Below are positions 10,045 to 22,718 of a stretch of DNA of 64,000 nt, piece by piece. The stretch covers positions 2,735,001 to 2,799,000 of the forward strand of contig NC_035795.1 in NCBI RefSeq assembly GCF_001653235.2, written 5' to 3'. Source of the DNA: Pochonia chlamydosporia 170. Its lineage: Eukaryota > Ascomycota > Sordariomycetes > Hypocreales > Clavicipitaceae. How positions within the stretch are numbered: position 1 is the stretch's first letter; each line of letters begins with the position of its first letter. Below the pieces are notes generated by a model, which did not search any database, was not told the origin of the DNA, and saw only the letters and a list, made by a program, of their open reading frames with translations. The position numbers were made by a program, and so were the translations under genes.

Positions 10045-11823
10045 TTATGCCCTTGAGTTGCCGTTTCTCTCATTCTGCGTTGACCCATATGCTCGACTGC
10101 CACGGACATCATCCCACGTCGCGTTGAAGCGTCTCCCTGTAGCTGCCAGCAAGCTCTCCTCCTCATCATCCTCAGCATCTTCATCCAGCTCGGCAACGTT
10201 CACCTTTGGGCTCCGCACAATGGCGGTAACGAAAACAATCAAAAATACAGCCAGGAATACAAACTGGGCCCAGAAGTCGACGATACCAAAGAATGGCCAG
10301 GTGATGGTAATTCTGTTGAGAAACGTGGACATGACAGACGGTGTGCAAATATCCTTGGCGTGTTTAAAGTCGAGTACCTCGGAGCAGGGACGGATGAGGT
10401 CCGGCTGGCCCTTACAGGAGGGTTGCGTTCCTGGGTACTCCGGCTTGTTGGAGCAGAATGTTTGCGTACCATATATAGAGTATTGCGGTGCGACGAGCAT
10501 GGTGATGGCATAGTTGATGGCGAGAATGGCCAGTGTGAGCATGACGGTTGCGATGAGCAAGGCTTGAGGCGCAGTCCTGCCACGGCGAATCTGGAAGATG
10601 CGAATCCAGAGGAAGCGAATACCCACAGTTGCGATGCCAGAGATGGTGCTGCTGAAGAGGAAGAGAATCAAGAGCGCCATAAGAATGTAGTCAATTGGAA
10701 ATACGCGGGCGAGTTTGACAAAAATCCAGTTGAGAGGCTGAAAGATGTGGATGCTGCCGAGAATGTAGCCACACTGTCGCTTGCAGACCGAGTTCTTGGC
10801 TTTGTCGATGCCCGTGAGAAGCATTGATATCCATATGAGTGCCGAAACGGCCAACAGGAGTATGCCGCCGAGCATTTTGACGGGCCGCAACAGAGCGCAC
10901 ACCTTGAGCCAGACCTGGTACACCTTGCTCTTTCCTTCGCCTTGTGCTTCGGCAGCGAGACGTTCACGACGCACGAGTGTCTGCTCCTCTCTAACGAGCG
11001 CGTCTAGCTCTCGGCGATCCTTTCGAGACATGCCATCCTGACGGCCGGAGTTCCGCATCTCTAACTGGCGCTGTCTTTCGCGGTTTTGTTCGAGCTGAGA
11101 TGCTGTGGTTGCTGATAGTTGAGGGGCCGAGATGGACGGCGCGGACTTGATGAAAGAAATGGGCATAAGCGCAAGACCCGACCCTGTGTAGACAACATAC
11201 AAAAGGGTACCCAATGTGATGAGCAAACCCAGCGCAAATGTCAGAGCCTTTTCTGCATGGTTGCGAGCAATGAGATCCTTGAAGTAATCTAGATCCCAAT
11301 GGCCTTGGGAAGAGTCTCCTGGAGCGGGTACGAAGAAGCCCAACAGGAACAAGATTACAACCAAGGCGACGAAGAACAGGGTATATTTGGCTGCTGCCCA
11401 GAATCGACTCTGCCACGTTCTACCCTGCTCCTCAAACTCGATTTCGTCATACTCCTCGTACCAAAAGTAGGCGAACGGGATTACGACCAGGCACAGCAAC
11501 GCATCGACGCTGTACAAGCAATAGTATACGACTTTGAGGGTGAGCAGTATGTTGTTGACCCTGTCGGGAGTCGCCCAATCCTTCTTGGTGCCTTGCGACA
11601 CGGAGCCGGTGGCGGAGACGAGGGCTATATCGACAGGAAGCAAAAGGATGGTGGCGAGCAGCGACGTGAGACTGACGATTGCGACTATGCTGACAACGGC
11701 GGAACGGTCGCGCGGCGTCTGCCATGTGAAGGTTGTGATGATGGCTGCAAGGAGGCAGCATACAACGGCTATCGCGTAAGTGATCCAGATTAAACTGGTC
11801 TGCACGAGACCTGCGTCAGCCAT
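10045..11823 (-). CDS. LMBD1-family membrane protein, probable lysosomal/vacuolar cobalamin transporter
   Basis: Single-exon gene of 592 codons. The protein has an LMBR1-like architecture: hydrophobic segments near residues 10-32, 42-62, 95-120, 145-165 and 190-215, a charged cytosolic loop at about 240-310 rich in Arg, Glu and Gln (coiled-coil-like), then further segments near 318-340, 375-400, 420-445 and 520-545. A hydrophilic acidic tail ([10 protein letters not shown]) follows. The stretch around [15 protein letters not shown] and the late cysteine-containing lumenal loop are typical of fungal LMBD1 homologues. In animals LMBD1 takes part in cobalamin export from lysosomes. Fungi do not generally need cobalamin, so the substrate here is uncertain. 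The start at MADAG follows a non-coding leader and agrees with the family length. It is transcribed divergently from CFT1 across about 1.06 kb. Confidence 0.9.
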   Translation of the reverse strand: MADAGLVQTSLIWITYAIAVVCCLLAAIITTFTWQTPRDRSAVVSIVAIVSLTSLLATILLLPVDIALVSATGSVSQGTKKDWATPDRVNNILLTLKVVYYCLYSVDALLCLVVIPFAYFWYEEYDEIEFEEQGRTWQSRFWAAAKYTLFFVALVVILFLLGFFVPAPGDSSQGHWDLDYFKDLIARNHAEKALTFALGLLITLGTLLYVVYTGSGLALMPISFIKSAPSISAPQLSATTASQLEQNRERQRQLEMRNSGRQDGMSRKDRRELDALVREEQTLVRRERLAAEAQGEGKSKVYQVWLKVCALLRPVKMLGGILLLAVSALIWISMLLTGIDKAKNSVCKRQCGYILGSIHIFQPLNWIFVKLARVFPIDYILMALLILFLFSSTISGIATVGIRFLWIRIFQIRRGRTAPQALLIATVMLTLAILAINYAITMLVAPQYSIYGTQTFCSNKPEYPGTQPSCKGQPDLIRPCSEVLDFKHAKDICTPSVMSTFLNRITITWPFFGIVDFWAQFVFLAVFLIVFVTAIVRSPKVNVAELDEDAEDDEEESLLAATGRRFNATWDDVRGSRAYGSTQNERNGNSRA

Positions 11824-12880
11824 GGTGGGCAGTCAGCATAGGTCTGAATCTGTGTGGATGCGCGCGTCGCGAGAGATGTTGGCTGATGACGGGAATGGAA
11901 CTGATCGAGATTTCGTTCGAGCGATAAGTTGCACGTTTGAAATTGAAGCAGAAAGACGTAATGAATTAATTGAAACTAAGGATGAAGATGGTCTTGAGAT
12001 GTGAAGTGGATGGGTAAGGTAGCCGTTGAAGAAAACCAGTTTCTTGAGCTGGTTGGCGGCGTGACGCAATGAAGACGTTGGCTGGGTCAAGTCTGGTCTG
12101 GTCTGGTCCAGCTTTCGGCTCTCGTGGAGCTGCGCGGGTCCGAGGGGGCCAATGCAGCTGGTCGTCATGGATCTATCTAGTTCCAGAGGACAGACATGCA
12201 GCTGACGCGACAACATTGAACGGGAACGAGACCACAGTACAGTATTTGTCGCGATGGGGTTTGCTTGCCTTCTCTGAGACAATGTTGCGCAATCATTGAA
12301 ATACTCCATGTCATTTGAAGCTGTCTGGCCAAATCCAACCAGACAACACCAGCCAGGCAGCCGGGGAGCACTGTTCGGCTTGTGGGTGCTCAGACCAATC
12401 ACGTCAATGTCCAGCCACTGCCAGCTGAAGACATGGAAGGACGTGCACCCGCAGCGTCTCGTGATGCCCCTGTGCCTGCTGCCAAACACCAGACCAGTTG
12501 AGACTGGATGGATCAATGATTTGATGCGCCATGGCCAGTGCCAGCCTTGCAAGTGAGCTGGGGAGGAGCATTGGAGCTTTAGCTTGAGGCGCCCCACTTG
12601 CCACCTCCCATTTTGTGGCGCACCCAGACTCCCGAAGTCCAGCTCTGGACCTTACGCCGGCACGGCTGTGAGTTGTTCCGCCCAAATCCCTGCAATCTCG
12701 AATCTTGAGCTCTGTCACGACAAAGACATCAAATTCGTGTTCGAGCCTTGCGAAACCCACGACGAACCCGCGCACACATCGTCCATTGCCGCGTCCTCGG
12801 TGCCGACCGTACCCTATTCGCTCACCGGAGCTCTCCTTCAACCTCAATTCGTCCGGATGCTGGGATAATGGTCTTGCGCC
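11824..12880. promoter_or_regulatory. Shared divergent intergenic region between LMBD1-like gene and CFT1
   Basis: No supportable ORF. It contains a GTCTG-type microsatellite at 12091-12110 (tandem GTCTG units ending in GTCCA) and further CCAGAC-type motifs at about 12339-12362. Short ORFs overlapping on both strands are shadows without domains. It probably holds both promoters and 5' leaders. Confidence 0.5.
12091..12110. repeat. GTCTG microsatellite
   Basis: Four near-perfect pentamer units of GTCTG/GTCCA. Similar tracts occur upstream of other genes in this window, at about 43929-43946 and 61576-61600. Confidence 0.8.
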
Positions 12881-15800
12881 ATGCAGGTGTACACGGAGCT
12901 CGTGGCTCCCTCAGCCGTCACACATTCTCTGAGCCTATCGTTGACGTCTGCTTCTGCGAATAACCTCGTTGTCGCCAAAGGGTCACTGCTTCAGATTTTC
13001 GCAACGGAATCGATTTCGGCCGAACTCGACCCTCAGGCGCAAACAGAAGGCGCATTGTCTTCAGTCAGAGAAGATGATGCACACTTTGACCACCGAGCCA
13101 ATGACGACGATGGTCTTGAAGCCTCGTTTCTCGGCGGCGATGCAATCATCCTTCGAACCGACCGTGCCAACAATACGAAGCTAGTTCTGGTTGCCGAGAT
13201 CCCATTGGCCGGTACCGTCATTGGATTGGCGAGGGTCAAGCTCAATAACACTGCCTCCGGTGGTGAAGCTTTGCTTTTGGCGTACAAGGCCGCCAAGATG
13301 TGCTTGACAGAATGGGACCCTCAGAGACACACTCTCGAAACCACATCGATCCATTACTACGAAAAGGACGAGCTGCAGGGCGCGCCATGGGAGATACCCT
13401 TTGGCGACTACGTCAACTACCTCGAAGCTGATCCCGGAAGTAGATGCGTGGCTTTCAAATTTGGAAGCAGAAATTTGGCAATTTTGCCTTTTACCCAAGT
13501 TGAAGAGGATTTAGAAATGGATGACTGGGACGAGGATCTGGACGGTCCTCGTCCTGTCAAGGAAGCGCCCGTCACAAATGGGGACAGTGGCGATGGTTTG
13601 GCCAAGTCAAGATACACGCCATCATTTGTTCTCCGACTGCCGCTGTTGGACCCGGCATTGCTGCATCCGGTACACCTTGCCTTCTTGTACGAGTATAGAG
13701 AACCCACGTTCGGCATCTTGTCCTCGACGCAATCGCCCTCTGCGGCCCTTGGTATTAAAGACCACCTCACTTACAAGGTCTTCACTCTGGACTTGCAGCA
13801 AAGGGCATCCACCACAATTCTGTCCGTAACGGGGCTCCCCGGGGACCTTTTCAAAGTTATTGCCCTTCCGGCGCCTATGGGAGGTGCGCTGCTGGTCGGA
13901 GAAAACGAGCTGATCCACATCGACCAGTCTGGTAAACCGAATGGCGTAGCTGTCAACGACATGGCAAAGCAAATGACATCCTTCAGCTTAGTTGATCAAT
14001 CTACCTTGGGGCTGAGATTGGAAGGATGTGCCGTTGAACTACTCGCAAATGACATTGGCGAGCTGCTGTTGATTTTGAACGATGGGCGCCTTGCCGTCAT
14101 TTGCTTTCGCATCGACGGCCGGACAGTCTCTGGAATCAGTATCAAGCTTATCAGTGTTGAATGCGGTGGAAACTTAATAAAGAGCAGAGTATCTTGCATA
14201 TCAAAGTTGAGCAAGAATACACTGTTTTTGGGAAGTGAACATAATGACTCGGTCGTGTTAGGTTGGTCAAGGAAACAGGGCCAGGAAAGGAGGAAGAAGT
14301 CGCGAATTTTGGACCCCGACCTGGCTTTGGATGTGGATGAGCTGGACCTGGATGACGACGAAGACGATGATCTATATGGAAACGACTCTACCCAAGCCAA
14401 GCCCAGCCAAAACGTCAACGGAAACTCGAAACCGGGTGAAGTCAGCTTCCGAATTCAAGATACGCTTCTAAGCATCGCTCCTATTCAAGACTTTGCCTGT
14501 GGCACACCTGCCCTTGCGTCTGATAGCGAGGAGACCTCGCTGTGCAAGGGTGTGACGGCGGAGCTTGAGTTGGCCTGCGCAGTTGGCCGCGGATCCGGTG
14601 GTTCGGTGGCGATCCTCAACAGGGAAATACAACCCAAGGTTATTGGCAAGTTTGATTTCCCGGAAGCCAGGGGCTTTTGGGCCATGAGTGTCAAGAAGCC
14701 AATGCCAAAAGGCGCCGCGGTTGCTGGCGACTTTGACACCGCTGGGCAGTACGATAGATACATGATTGTAGCCAAGGTTGATCTTGATGGCTACGAGACG
14801 TCTGATGTGTACGCATTGACGGCGGCTGGTTTTGAGACCTTGAAAGATACAGAATTTGAGCCTGCTGCTGGATTTACAGTTGAGGCTGGAACCATGGGCA
14901 AACAGATGAGGATTATTCAAGTTCTGAAATCTGAGGTACGGTGTTACGACGGGGACCTTGGCTTGAGTCAAATCCTACCAATGTTGGACGAAGATACTGG
15001 GGCAGAGCCGCGAGCTACAAGTGCCAGCATTGTTGACCCGTACTTGCTTCTGATTCGGGACGACAGCAGCGTTTTCATCGCCCAAATAGACAACAACAAT
15101 GAGTTGGAAGAGGTTTCCAAGCCGGACGGGCCTCTAAAATCGATCAAGTGGTCGTCCGGCTGCCTGTACAATGACGCAAAAGGTGTCTTTCAGGACAACA
15201 TCAGCGAGCAGCAGACGGGGGAGGCAGATCGAATCATGATGTTTTTGCTCAGTGCCTCTGGAGCCTTGCATGTAAGTGCCTGATTGCGCCATTCATTTAC
15301 GGGCATGACTAACAATTGCAGGTTTATGCACTTCCCGACCTCTCGGAGCCCGTATTCGTCGCGGAGGCTCTCACATCTATTCCACCCTTCTTGTCTGCAG
15401 ACTTTATCGCTAGGAAAGGTGCAAGCAAGGAGAGCATTGCGGAAATTCTTGTGGCTGACTTGGGCGACACCATTGCCCAATCGCCTTATCTGATTGTAGG
15501 TTGCCATGACTGCCTCCCCATCAATTACGAGGGTATTAATGATCCTAGGTCCGCCACGCTACCGACGACTTGACTCTTTACGAGCCAATACGATACCAAA
15601 AAGAGATCGGCTCAAAGTTGTCATCGTCTCTTTTGTTCAAAAAATCCGCCAACACAGCACTCGCCAAGACGGCGCCCGAAATCACAGAGGAAGACGCTGA
15701 ACCAACACGATTCGTCCCTCTAAGGCGATGCGCCAATGTCAATGGGTACAGCACGGTATTCCTGCCCAACGCCTCTCCAAGTTTTGTGTTAAAAAGCAGT

Positions 15801-17279
15801 AAAAGCGTACCGCGAGTGCTTGGACTACAAGGTCTCGGTGTCCGAGGAATGAGCACATTTCACACGGAAGGTTGTGACCGCGGATTCATATATGTCGACA
15901 CAGAGGGCATTGCGAGAGTCACGCAGCTTCCAAGCAACACCAACTTCACGGAACTCGGCCTATCTGTCCAAAAGATACCTCTTGGCGGCGATGTGGGCAT
16001 GATATCATATCATCACCCCACTGGGACCTACGTAGCCGCCTGTACAAAGCTGGAACAATTTGAACTCCCGAAAGATGACGATTATCACAAGGAATGGGCA
16101 AGGGAAACCACCAACTTCCCTCCAACCATGCCGCGAGGCATTCTGAAGCTCATCAATCCAGTGACATGGACAGTGATTCACGAGCTGGAGCTTGAGCCTT
16201 GCGAATCCATCGAAAGCATGAAGACTCTTCACTTGGAAGTGTCCGAGGAGACCAAGGAGCGAAAGATGCTCGTCGCGGTTGGCACAGCACTGTCAAAAGG
16301 TGAGGACTTGCCAACTAGAGGGCGTGTGCAAGTGTTTGACATTGTGACGGTCATCCCACAGCCTGGCCGACCGGAAACGAATAGGCGGCTCAAGCTTGTT
16401 GCCAAAGAAGAAATACCCAGAGGTGGCGTTACGGCATTGTCAGAAGTTGGCGCCCAGGGATTGATGCTCGTGGCGCAGGGTCAAAAGTGCATGGTGCGCG
16501 GTCTAAAAGAGGACGGATCTCTGCTGCCTGTAGCCTTTTTGGACATGAGCTGCCACGTTTCCAGCGTCAAGGAACTTCCTGGCACAGGGCTTTGCGTCAT
16601 GGCCGATGTGTTCAAGGGCCTCTGGTTTGCAGGATATACCGAGGAGCCCTATACGTTCAAAATATTGGGTAAAAGCAGCGGCAATTTGCCTCTCCTGGTG
16701 GCCGACTTTTTACCCGATGGAGAAGACTTGTCCATGGTTGCAGTCGATGCAGAAGGCGACATGCACATATTAGAATTCAACCCTGAACATCCCAAATCCC
16801 TGCAAGGCCATTTGCTTTTGCATCGAACGTCCTTTGCCGTCACACCGAACGCGCCTACGTCAACGCTCCTGCTGCCACGAACATTTCCGCCAACTCACCC
16901 GCAGGCGACGTCTCCCTCATCTCACATCTTGCTCCTGGCATGCCCATCAGGTCAGCTTGCAGCACTCGCTCCGCTCGCGGAATCTACATATCGGAGATTA
17001 CTCTCTGTTACAAATCAACTACACCCGGCAATCGTACCACATGGGGGCCTTCACAGCAAGGCACACCGGTATCCAGATCAGTCGTCTGCAGCAGTAGGCG
17101 TGGAAACAGCAGCCTCGTCAGGAAGGGCGGTAGTGGATGGAACTGTCTTGGCTAGGTGGAACGAGTTGGGCGCAGCAAAGAGGGCAGATGTCGCGCTGAG
17201 GGGAGGCTACGATACTGTTGCTGATTTACGAGACGATTTGGAAGGGATACTTGGATGGGGCGGAATGGCGTACTTTTAA
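12881..17279 (+). CDS. CFT1: CFT1, CPSF160-type cleavage and polyadenylation factor subunit
   Basis: Three exons: 12881-15271, 15322-15495 and 15549-17279, joined in phase 0, giving 1431 residues, the usual length of fungal Cft1. Both introns (50 and 53 bp) have GT...AG ends, with CTAAC in the first. The N-terminal part matches the MMS1_N/beta-propeller region (residues about 90-700). Landmarks include DPGSRCVAFKFGSRNLAILPF and PAPMGGALLVGENELIHIDQ, as in CPSF1. Acidic loops lie near 228-240 and 480-505. The C-terminal part is the CPSF_A domain (about 1050-1390). Within the nuclear cleavage and polyadenylation complex this scaffold helps recognise the polyadenylation signal and recruits partners. 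SPYLIV-RHATDDLTLYEP reads smoothly across the second intron, which supports the model. DDB1 and Rse1 share the fold but are shorter. Confidence 0.93.
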
Positions 17280-17358
17280 TGTAAGATAATCATCAAGGAA
17301 TGTAATTGAACAACCTATGTCCTTCCCACTCGGCCGCCTAGTGCTTCCAGGGCGTGAG

Positions 17359-17818
17359 CTAGCAATTGGTGGCAGTAGTGGTAAACATGAACCCAGTATG
17401 ACAATTGATCGCCCTATCAGTCTTTGCACAAACCGTCGTCGTCCGCTGCACCAAATTCGTAGCCTTTGTACATCCACAAGGCAAAGTGAGAATCGCTGCG
17501 CGTTCATCAGCCATATACATCATTTCATCATTCGGGATCAACATACCGTCCATCACGCAAAACTCGCTGGCAGGATTGAACGGACAGCCATGAGCCTTAT
17601 TGTCATACCAGGTATGTGTAGTGGTGATGTCGCAGTCAGGCGGCGCGGTCGTCGTGTGCGGCGGTTTGACCGTTTTTGTCGGGGTTCTCGTTGGCGCAGG
17701 ACATCCGGGGCCGTTGATGGCGGCAGCGGAGACGAGCGATGCTCTGTACCGTGTTAGAAGTATTCTTGGTGGTTTATGAGGAAACGAACCCTATAGTAAG
17801 AAGAATGATGGACTTCAT
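17359..17818 (-). CDS. Predicted secreted cysteine-rich protein, unknown function
   Basis: Two exons, 17790-17818 and 17359-17743, separated by a 46-bp intron (GTTCGT donor, CTAAC branch site, CAG acceptor). The product is 137 residues. The signal peptide MKSIILLTIGASLVSAAA is split by the intron, a common arrangement in small secreted fungal proteins. The mature part begins NGPGCPAP, then has a Thr/Pro-rich linker (TRTPTKTVKPPHTTTAPP) that is probably O-glycosylated, then a domain of roughly 85 residues holding eight of the nine cysteines, ending at TNC just before the stop. I do not recognise the family. It is convergent with CFT1, with about 80 bp between stop codons. A cell-wall-associated or effector-like role would be inference. 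Confidence 0.7.
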
Positions 17819-20800
17819 TTTGGATGTGTCATGTTTGGAATGGCAGAGCGTAAGATTGTCACCCCCAGATAGATATATGTATACATATATAGAGGAAGTA
17901 CGGGATGTCGGCTCGATAATCATGACTGGCCACGATCTCGTATACAAAGACGGCATCGTATCGTATCGCCGCGCATGAACCACATGCGGTAGGACCCGGT
18001 TGGGGGCGGGCGAGGTGATTCGCTACCCCTTGGATCATTTTGCACGGAGGCGTCGGGCGCAATAACATTGTGTACAAGCTTAATAGGGCGGACAATGGGG
18101 GATCCTGCGTATTGGTTGTTGTTGGTGAATTGTGGCTTGGACGGGGGTGATGAGCTGAATGTATACGGGGTGACTATTCGTGGGTTGGAATTGTGGTGCA
18201 TCGTTTTGATGCATGTGAGAGGGAATCGAATTTCCGGAGGTTCAGCTTCGTATTCGAGGCTTCTAGATCGTAATGGATGCGTGGTTGGTGTTGTTGCTGG
18301 CTTTTTCTTGATGAGGTAATATCCGTGCTTGACCCTTGGACAAGTTGCCTGGCTGAGTTGAGAAGCGGCACAAGGAGGCATTGGATTTGTAGGTTCACTG
18401 TATGATGTCGTGTAACGAGAATTAAGTTGGGTATAGTCAGGTGCATAAGAAGGTAACTAGTATGGACGAATTTACTACTGAACCCGACAGTGCTTTATTG
18501 TTAGAAGTATTTTCAACATTAATATACCCAAAGCGTATCATCATCACCCCATCTTGCACGCCCTTCACAGAGTAGTAACAAATTCACTCAATGCAGCTCC
18601 AAGGCCATTCAGGGCAATAAACACGATAGGTATCGATGGTGACGGACTATCCTGTGGCAACGACACTACTCACTGGAGTTTGCCAATGCTGTTCACACGC
18701 ACTTAACTCGGTTCGCCGCACCAGATGTAGGTCAGGAGAGTGGGTGTTGTGTCCTATGTTGTATGATGATTTGTAGCGTTATGGAATGCAGGCTAAGAAT
18801 ATGGTTTGCTGCCGTGCTGATTACTTTCCTCTGCCAGAGACAAGTTGCCTTTAATGTTCCCTAAGTCTAGTTCCTGTTGCTGTGGGCTCGTTAGTTCGTT
18901 ACGATGGTTTGTGGTGACTGGAGCGTAACTTCGCAGGAACCAAATGATTTAAGTTCCTGAGGCTAAATGAGAGATCCATTCACCGTCCAACTCCGTCTAG
19001 ACTCTCAGTAAGCAGCTCAGAGCCAGGATCCAAAGCAAGATTTCAATCTTCCATAACGTAATTCGCTGACACGTCTTCTTGTCTTCCATCCCCTGTCTTG
19101 CTAGAAGCTCAGGTGGCCGTTTTCTTGAGGTTGATCCAGCCCTGGTCTCGATACTGCACAATACTCGTTCTCGTGCTACTCTGCAGTGCCAATAACAGGA
19201 TGAAAGGCTCGTCGTCATTCTTCAAGGCATGCCTGCTACAGCAGTCAGGTCCGTGAACATGGCAGGTCAAGAGCTGTCTTCCAGTCAATTCGAGCAGACG
19301 GCCACGAAGGATGTATGTGATGAAACTTGCAAGCAATTACAATTGTTACCTGATGACGTGAAAATCGGATCACGTCCTAAACTAGTCAATTATTTAAATG
19401 GGTTGCTGAATTTGTACGGAAATGACTAAGTGTCCTGTCCATCACTCGATCGCTGACAAGTACGGCCAGGTTCCTTCGACTTACTTTGAGTGTGATGATT
19501 CTGATACGCAACAAGTACTCCAGCCTCTCGTATCTCTTTGCCTTTCAAAGCTGCGGATCGAAGAGGAGGGGAGACGCGTCTTCTGGAGTGCCTACACGAC
19601 GGCATGTGACACAAAGGCAAGACAGCATCAATGCCTTATTTCGGAATATGGGAGCCCTCAGCCGCAAAGATTGGCAGCCTTATAGCCTACTTGCCTATCA
19701 GAATGGCAATCCCTCCCTCTACGTGTAGTGATGGATGCTCTTGGAGTCGTACGCGATGGACTGTGATATGTTGGTCTGGCCACCGATTAGTCCCATGGAA
19801 ACCATCGTACTCGAACGGCAGTCACTGTGGTTTGTTCCTATTCTCAGAGAGAGATATATGTCTCTGAACCGACTCAGATTTCCATTTAACTCTCCGTGAT
19901 TCAGAACCGTCCCAACTCATCGCCAGCTTGGTTGCCCGTCGCCCAGTTATTACTATACCCCAGCATATTTCGTCAGCCACAGCGGACTTTTGCCAACAGC
20001 AATTTGATGATGTCGCCGAGGTTTCATTTCTGAGCGCTCCACCAGCCACGTCTTTTACGATACTTGACCCTCTCGGGTTTGTAGCCGTTCTGTCAAGTAC
20101 GACCTGCCAAATCCCTGATCCCCGAAACCCCAGGCGCATGCATGCCGGCTGGGCGGGCCGAGCCGTTAATCACTTCGCGGCACTCGGGCGAGTGCCAGCA
20201 AACATGGATGGAATATGAATATACGGAGTACATGAACGATAAGTCGCTGTCGGCGGTGAATCATGGATCCGTCAAGCTGTCAACTCGTGTCTGGTGAATC
20301 TCTACTCACTAAGCAGTGTCAATAACACAACCACCAAGTGTTGGGAACGAAACGTCGCCAGTACACACCAAATTATTCATCTAGAATTTCTAAAGCACAG
20401 GTATAAGCATGGAGGCATTTTTTAACTTTGAGGGCTTCCTTTGGCGTCATTCTCATCTGCGCCAGGCACTTTGTTGGCCAAAAACGAACACACCAAATTC
20501 GGCGGTAACACCAAATTAAACGAAATAAACGCGTGTGGCGGGGAGGAATCGAAAGGATCTGGACCTCTAATGTCTGGTAGCTTCCCTCCTTTCTTTCCTT
20601 GTGTATGTTCTAGGCCAACAATCCCAACTATAGAAGCAATTCGTGTACAAGGGGTGTCATGATGGGAATATGTTACAGAGGAGGAAAGGGCAAGCAGCAT
20701 TCTCACCAATTTGATCAAGAAATTATTGAATCAGCCAATGAAGAAACCTAGAGAAAAACCTGTCCTACTTTGACTACAGCAATTGTGATCAGTATCCCCT

Positions 20801-21019
20801 TTTATAACTACATCTAGCTACCCAGGTAGTTGACCAAATGAAGATGCCATTCCCCTGTCCGTCCCATCCCCCGTGTCCCATGAGAGGGTAAATCTGCTCG
20901 CACAACAAGCTCATGGCCCTCTTCCTTCTCGTCGAACTTTGGCTCTTTTCATTTGATCTCTAACATCCTCGCAGAGCCATTCTTTTGTTCTCAATCTCGT
21001 CTTCAGCGCCGTAGCAGCC
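17819..21019. other. Gene-poor interval
   Basis: Contains only short ORFs. The longest, minus strand 17920-18381, is Pro/Ser/Arg-rich without domain features and overlaps the promoter of the secreted protein. I see no RNA gene or repeat. A pyrimidine-rich leader for the next gene lies at about 20890-21010. Confidence 0.5.
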
Positions 21020-21851
21020 ATGTCCCGACGCATCAACTACTTCCAAGAACTCGGCGTCGCCAGATGCCAGGATATCTTCACGAGCAGGCACGCATACAGT
21101 ACCAGCTGGATCACCAACGATATTGGATGCTTCCTCTTCCAAGGGTCGCGCAACCAAGATGACTACAGTCTGGTAAAGCATCCCTCTTCCCTCATGGCTT
21201 AAAACACGATGAGCTAATACCGCCCAACAGATCAAAGCCAAGCCCCAGGACTGCAGGCACCTCACCGGCCGACAAGGCAACAAGTCCTACCTCCTCCACA
21301 TCATTGCTTGGATATCGAGGACTCAGCGAAGCCAGGCACTCGACCAGCACGGCAACATCAACACGCGGTACCAGATCTCTCATCTCTGCGGCAACAGGAA
21401 TTGCTTCAACCCTCAGCATCTCCACGAAGAAGAAGCCACCGTCAACAACAGGCGCAGGTACTGTGGCGATCCTGTCGTTTGCATGGAACATGGCCACGAG
21501 CTGGTCAACCTGTGCAAACACATCCCCAGGTGCATCAAGGAGAAGACTCCGAATTCATTCTGCTACCTGTCAACCAAGGAGACCAAGGCCGTCTGGGGTG
21601 CTGGCTCCGCGAAGAGTGGCCAGTTTCCCAGTTTGGTGGTTGAGGTTCCCCGTATGCATCAGAGTCATAAGAGTCACCAGCGTCTCTCCAACCGCAACCG
21701 AGCGAGGATCCCGAACTCATCAACTGCCGGATCAAGCTTGGCTGGAGCGCTTGCACCACGCCAATATTCACAAAGTAGAGTATACTACTCGCGAGGCAGG
21801 CGAAGAGCATTGAACAGCTCCAAGATTCTGCAAATCCAGCGCGGGCATTGA
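21020..21851 (+). CDS. Zinc-binding HNH/His-Me finger endonuclease-like protein
   Basis: Two exons, 21020-21172 and 21231-21851, with a 58-bp intron (GTAAAG donor, GCTAAT branch site, CAG acceptor), give 257 residues. The central region reads QISHLCGNRNCFNPQHLH, then EEATVNNRRRYC and CMEHGHELVNLCKHIPRC. This is the pattern of the zinc-binding loop of His-Me finger homing-type endonucleases: HLCxNxxCxNPxHL, an Asn on the following helix, then paired Cys/His ligands. Such stand-alone proteins occur in many copies in Sordariomycete genomes, usually without a known role. The C-terminal 70 residues are basic and Ser/Arg-rich. The His of SHL and the Asn of EEATVNN are candidates for catalysis. Nuclease activity is inferred from the family only. 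No intein or group I intron context is present. Confidence 0.72.
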
Positions 21852-22013
21852 CACGGAAAGCTGGAAAGATGACTAGATGATCGTTCCAGAATCTGGATCC
21901 AAACATGACGAGGGAATATCCTGCCTGAAGTGCGCCGCGGATATCTAACCACATTAGGAAATATCCCGCGGCAACACCAACGAACGGCAATGAAGATTCC
22001 TGCATTTCCAAGT

Positions 22014-22021
22014 ATAAAAGA
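22014..22021 (+). promoter_or_regulatory. TATA box of the FMN reductase gene
   Basis: TATAAAAG lies 95 bp upstream of the ATG at 22109. A C/A-rich leader follows, typical of fungal transcription starts. Confidence 0.6.
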
Positions 22022-22108
22022 GCCAAAACACCTCTTCACAACAAACAAACACATCCAAACGCCTTGTTCGAGCAACTCACCTCAAAGTCTCTCCACAGAA
22101 TTCTCACA

Positions 22109-22696
22109 ATGCCCCAAATAGGCATCATCTGCGGCAGCCAACGCACCCCCCGAGCAGGCGACCAAATCACCAACTTCGTCCACTCAACCATTCAGCAAGT
22201 CTCCTCCAACACCACTATCCACTTCATCGACATAGCGGCCCTCTCCCTCCCCTTCTTCAACGAGCCCGGCATACCATCCAAGATCCTCTCCCCGGAAGAC
22301 TACACGCACCAACACACGCGCGCCTGGTCCCGCCAAATATCTGCCCTAGACGGCTTCGTCTTCGTCACACCCCAATACAACTGGGGTATACCCGCGGGCC
22401 TAAAAAACGCAATAGACTACCTTTTCCATGAGTGGAAGGGCAAGCCAGCTGTCATTGTGAGCTATGGCGGCCACGGGGGCGATAAAGCTGCCAGGGCGTT
22501 GAAGCTGTGTCTTGAAGGTGGGATAGGGATGCAGATTAAGGAGGAAATGGTTGTTAATTTGGCATTTCCGAGCAGAGAAGTGTTGAAGAAGGCGGCGAGG
22601 GGCGAGGATCTGGAGCTAGATGGGTCTGATATTTGGGTTAATGAGAAGGCGGATATTATTGCCGCTTGGGAGGAAATGCTTCGTTTGCTGGGATAG
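22109..22696 (+). CDS. NAD(P)H-dependent FMN reductase-like flavoprotein
   Basis: Intronless, 195 residues from the ATG in CACAATGCC. An in-frame ATG at 22064 would add 15 residues, but it lacks the family fit: flavodoxin-like reductases begin just before the first beta strand. The fold is seen as a phosphate loop GIICGSQRTPRAGD near residue 5, the FMN-site motif TPQYNWGIPAGLKNAIDYL near 87, and SYGGHGG near 117. It resembles yeast Lot6 and bacterial NADPH:quinone/azo reductases, soluble enzymes that reduce flavins and quinones with NAD(P)H. It is convergent with the next gene, with only 22 bp between stop codons, so their 3' UTRs must overlap. Confidence 0.85.
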   Translation: MPQIGIICGSQRTPRAGDQITNFVHSTIQQVSSNTTIHFIDIAALSLPFFNEPGIPSKILSPEDYTHQHTRAWSRQISALDGFVFVTPQYNWGIPAGLKNAIDYLFHEWKGKPAVIVSYGGHGGDKAARALKLCLEGGIGMQIKEEMVVNLAFPSREVLKKAARGEDLELDGSDIWVNEKADIIAAWEEMLRLLG

Positions 22697-22718
22697 ATTG
22701 CTTGTAGACTTTATTGAA

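Noticed and set aside
17920..18381. Minus-strand ORF of 153 codons upstream of the secreted protein
   Set aside because: Low-complexity Pro/Ser/Arg content, no domain or splice signals, overlaps a likely promoter.
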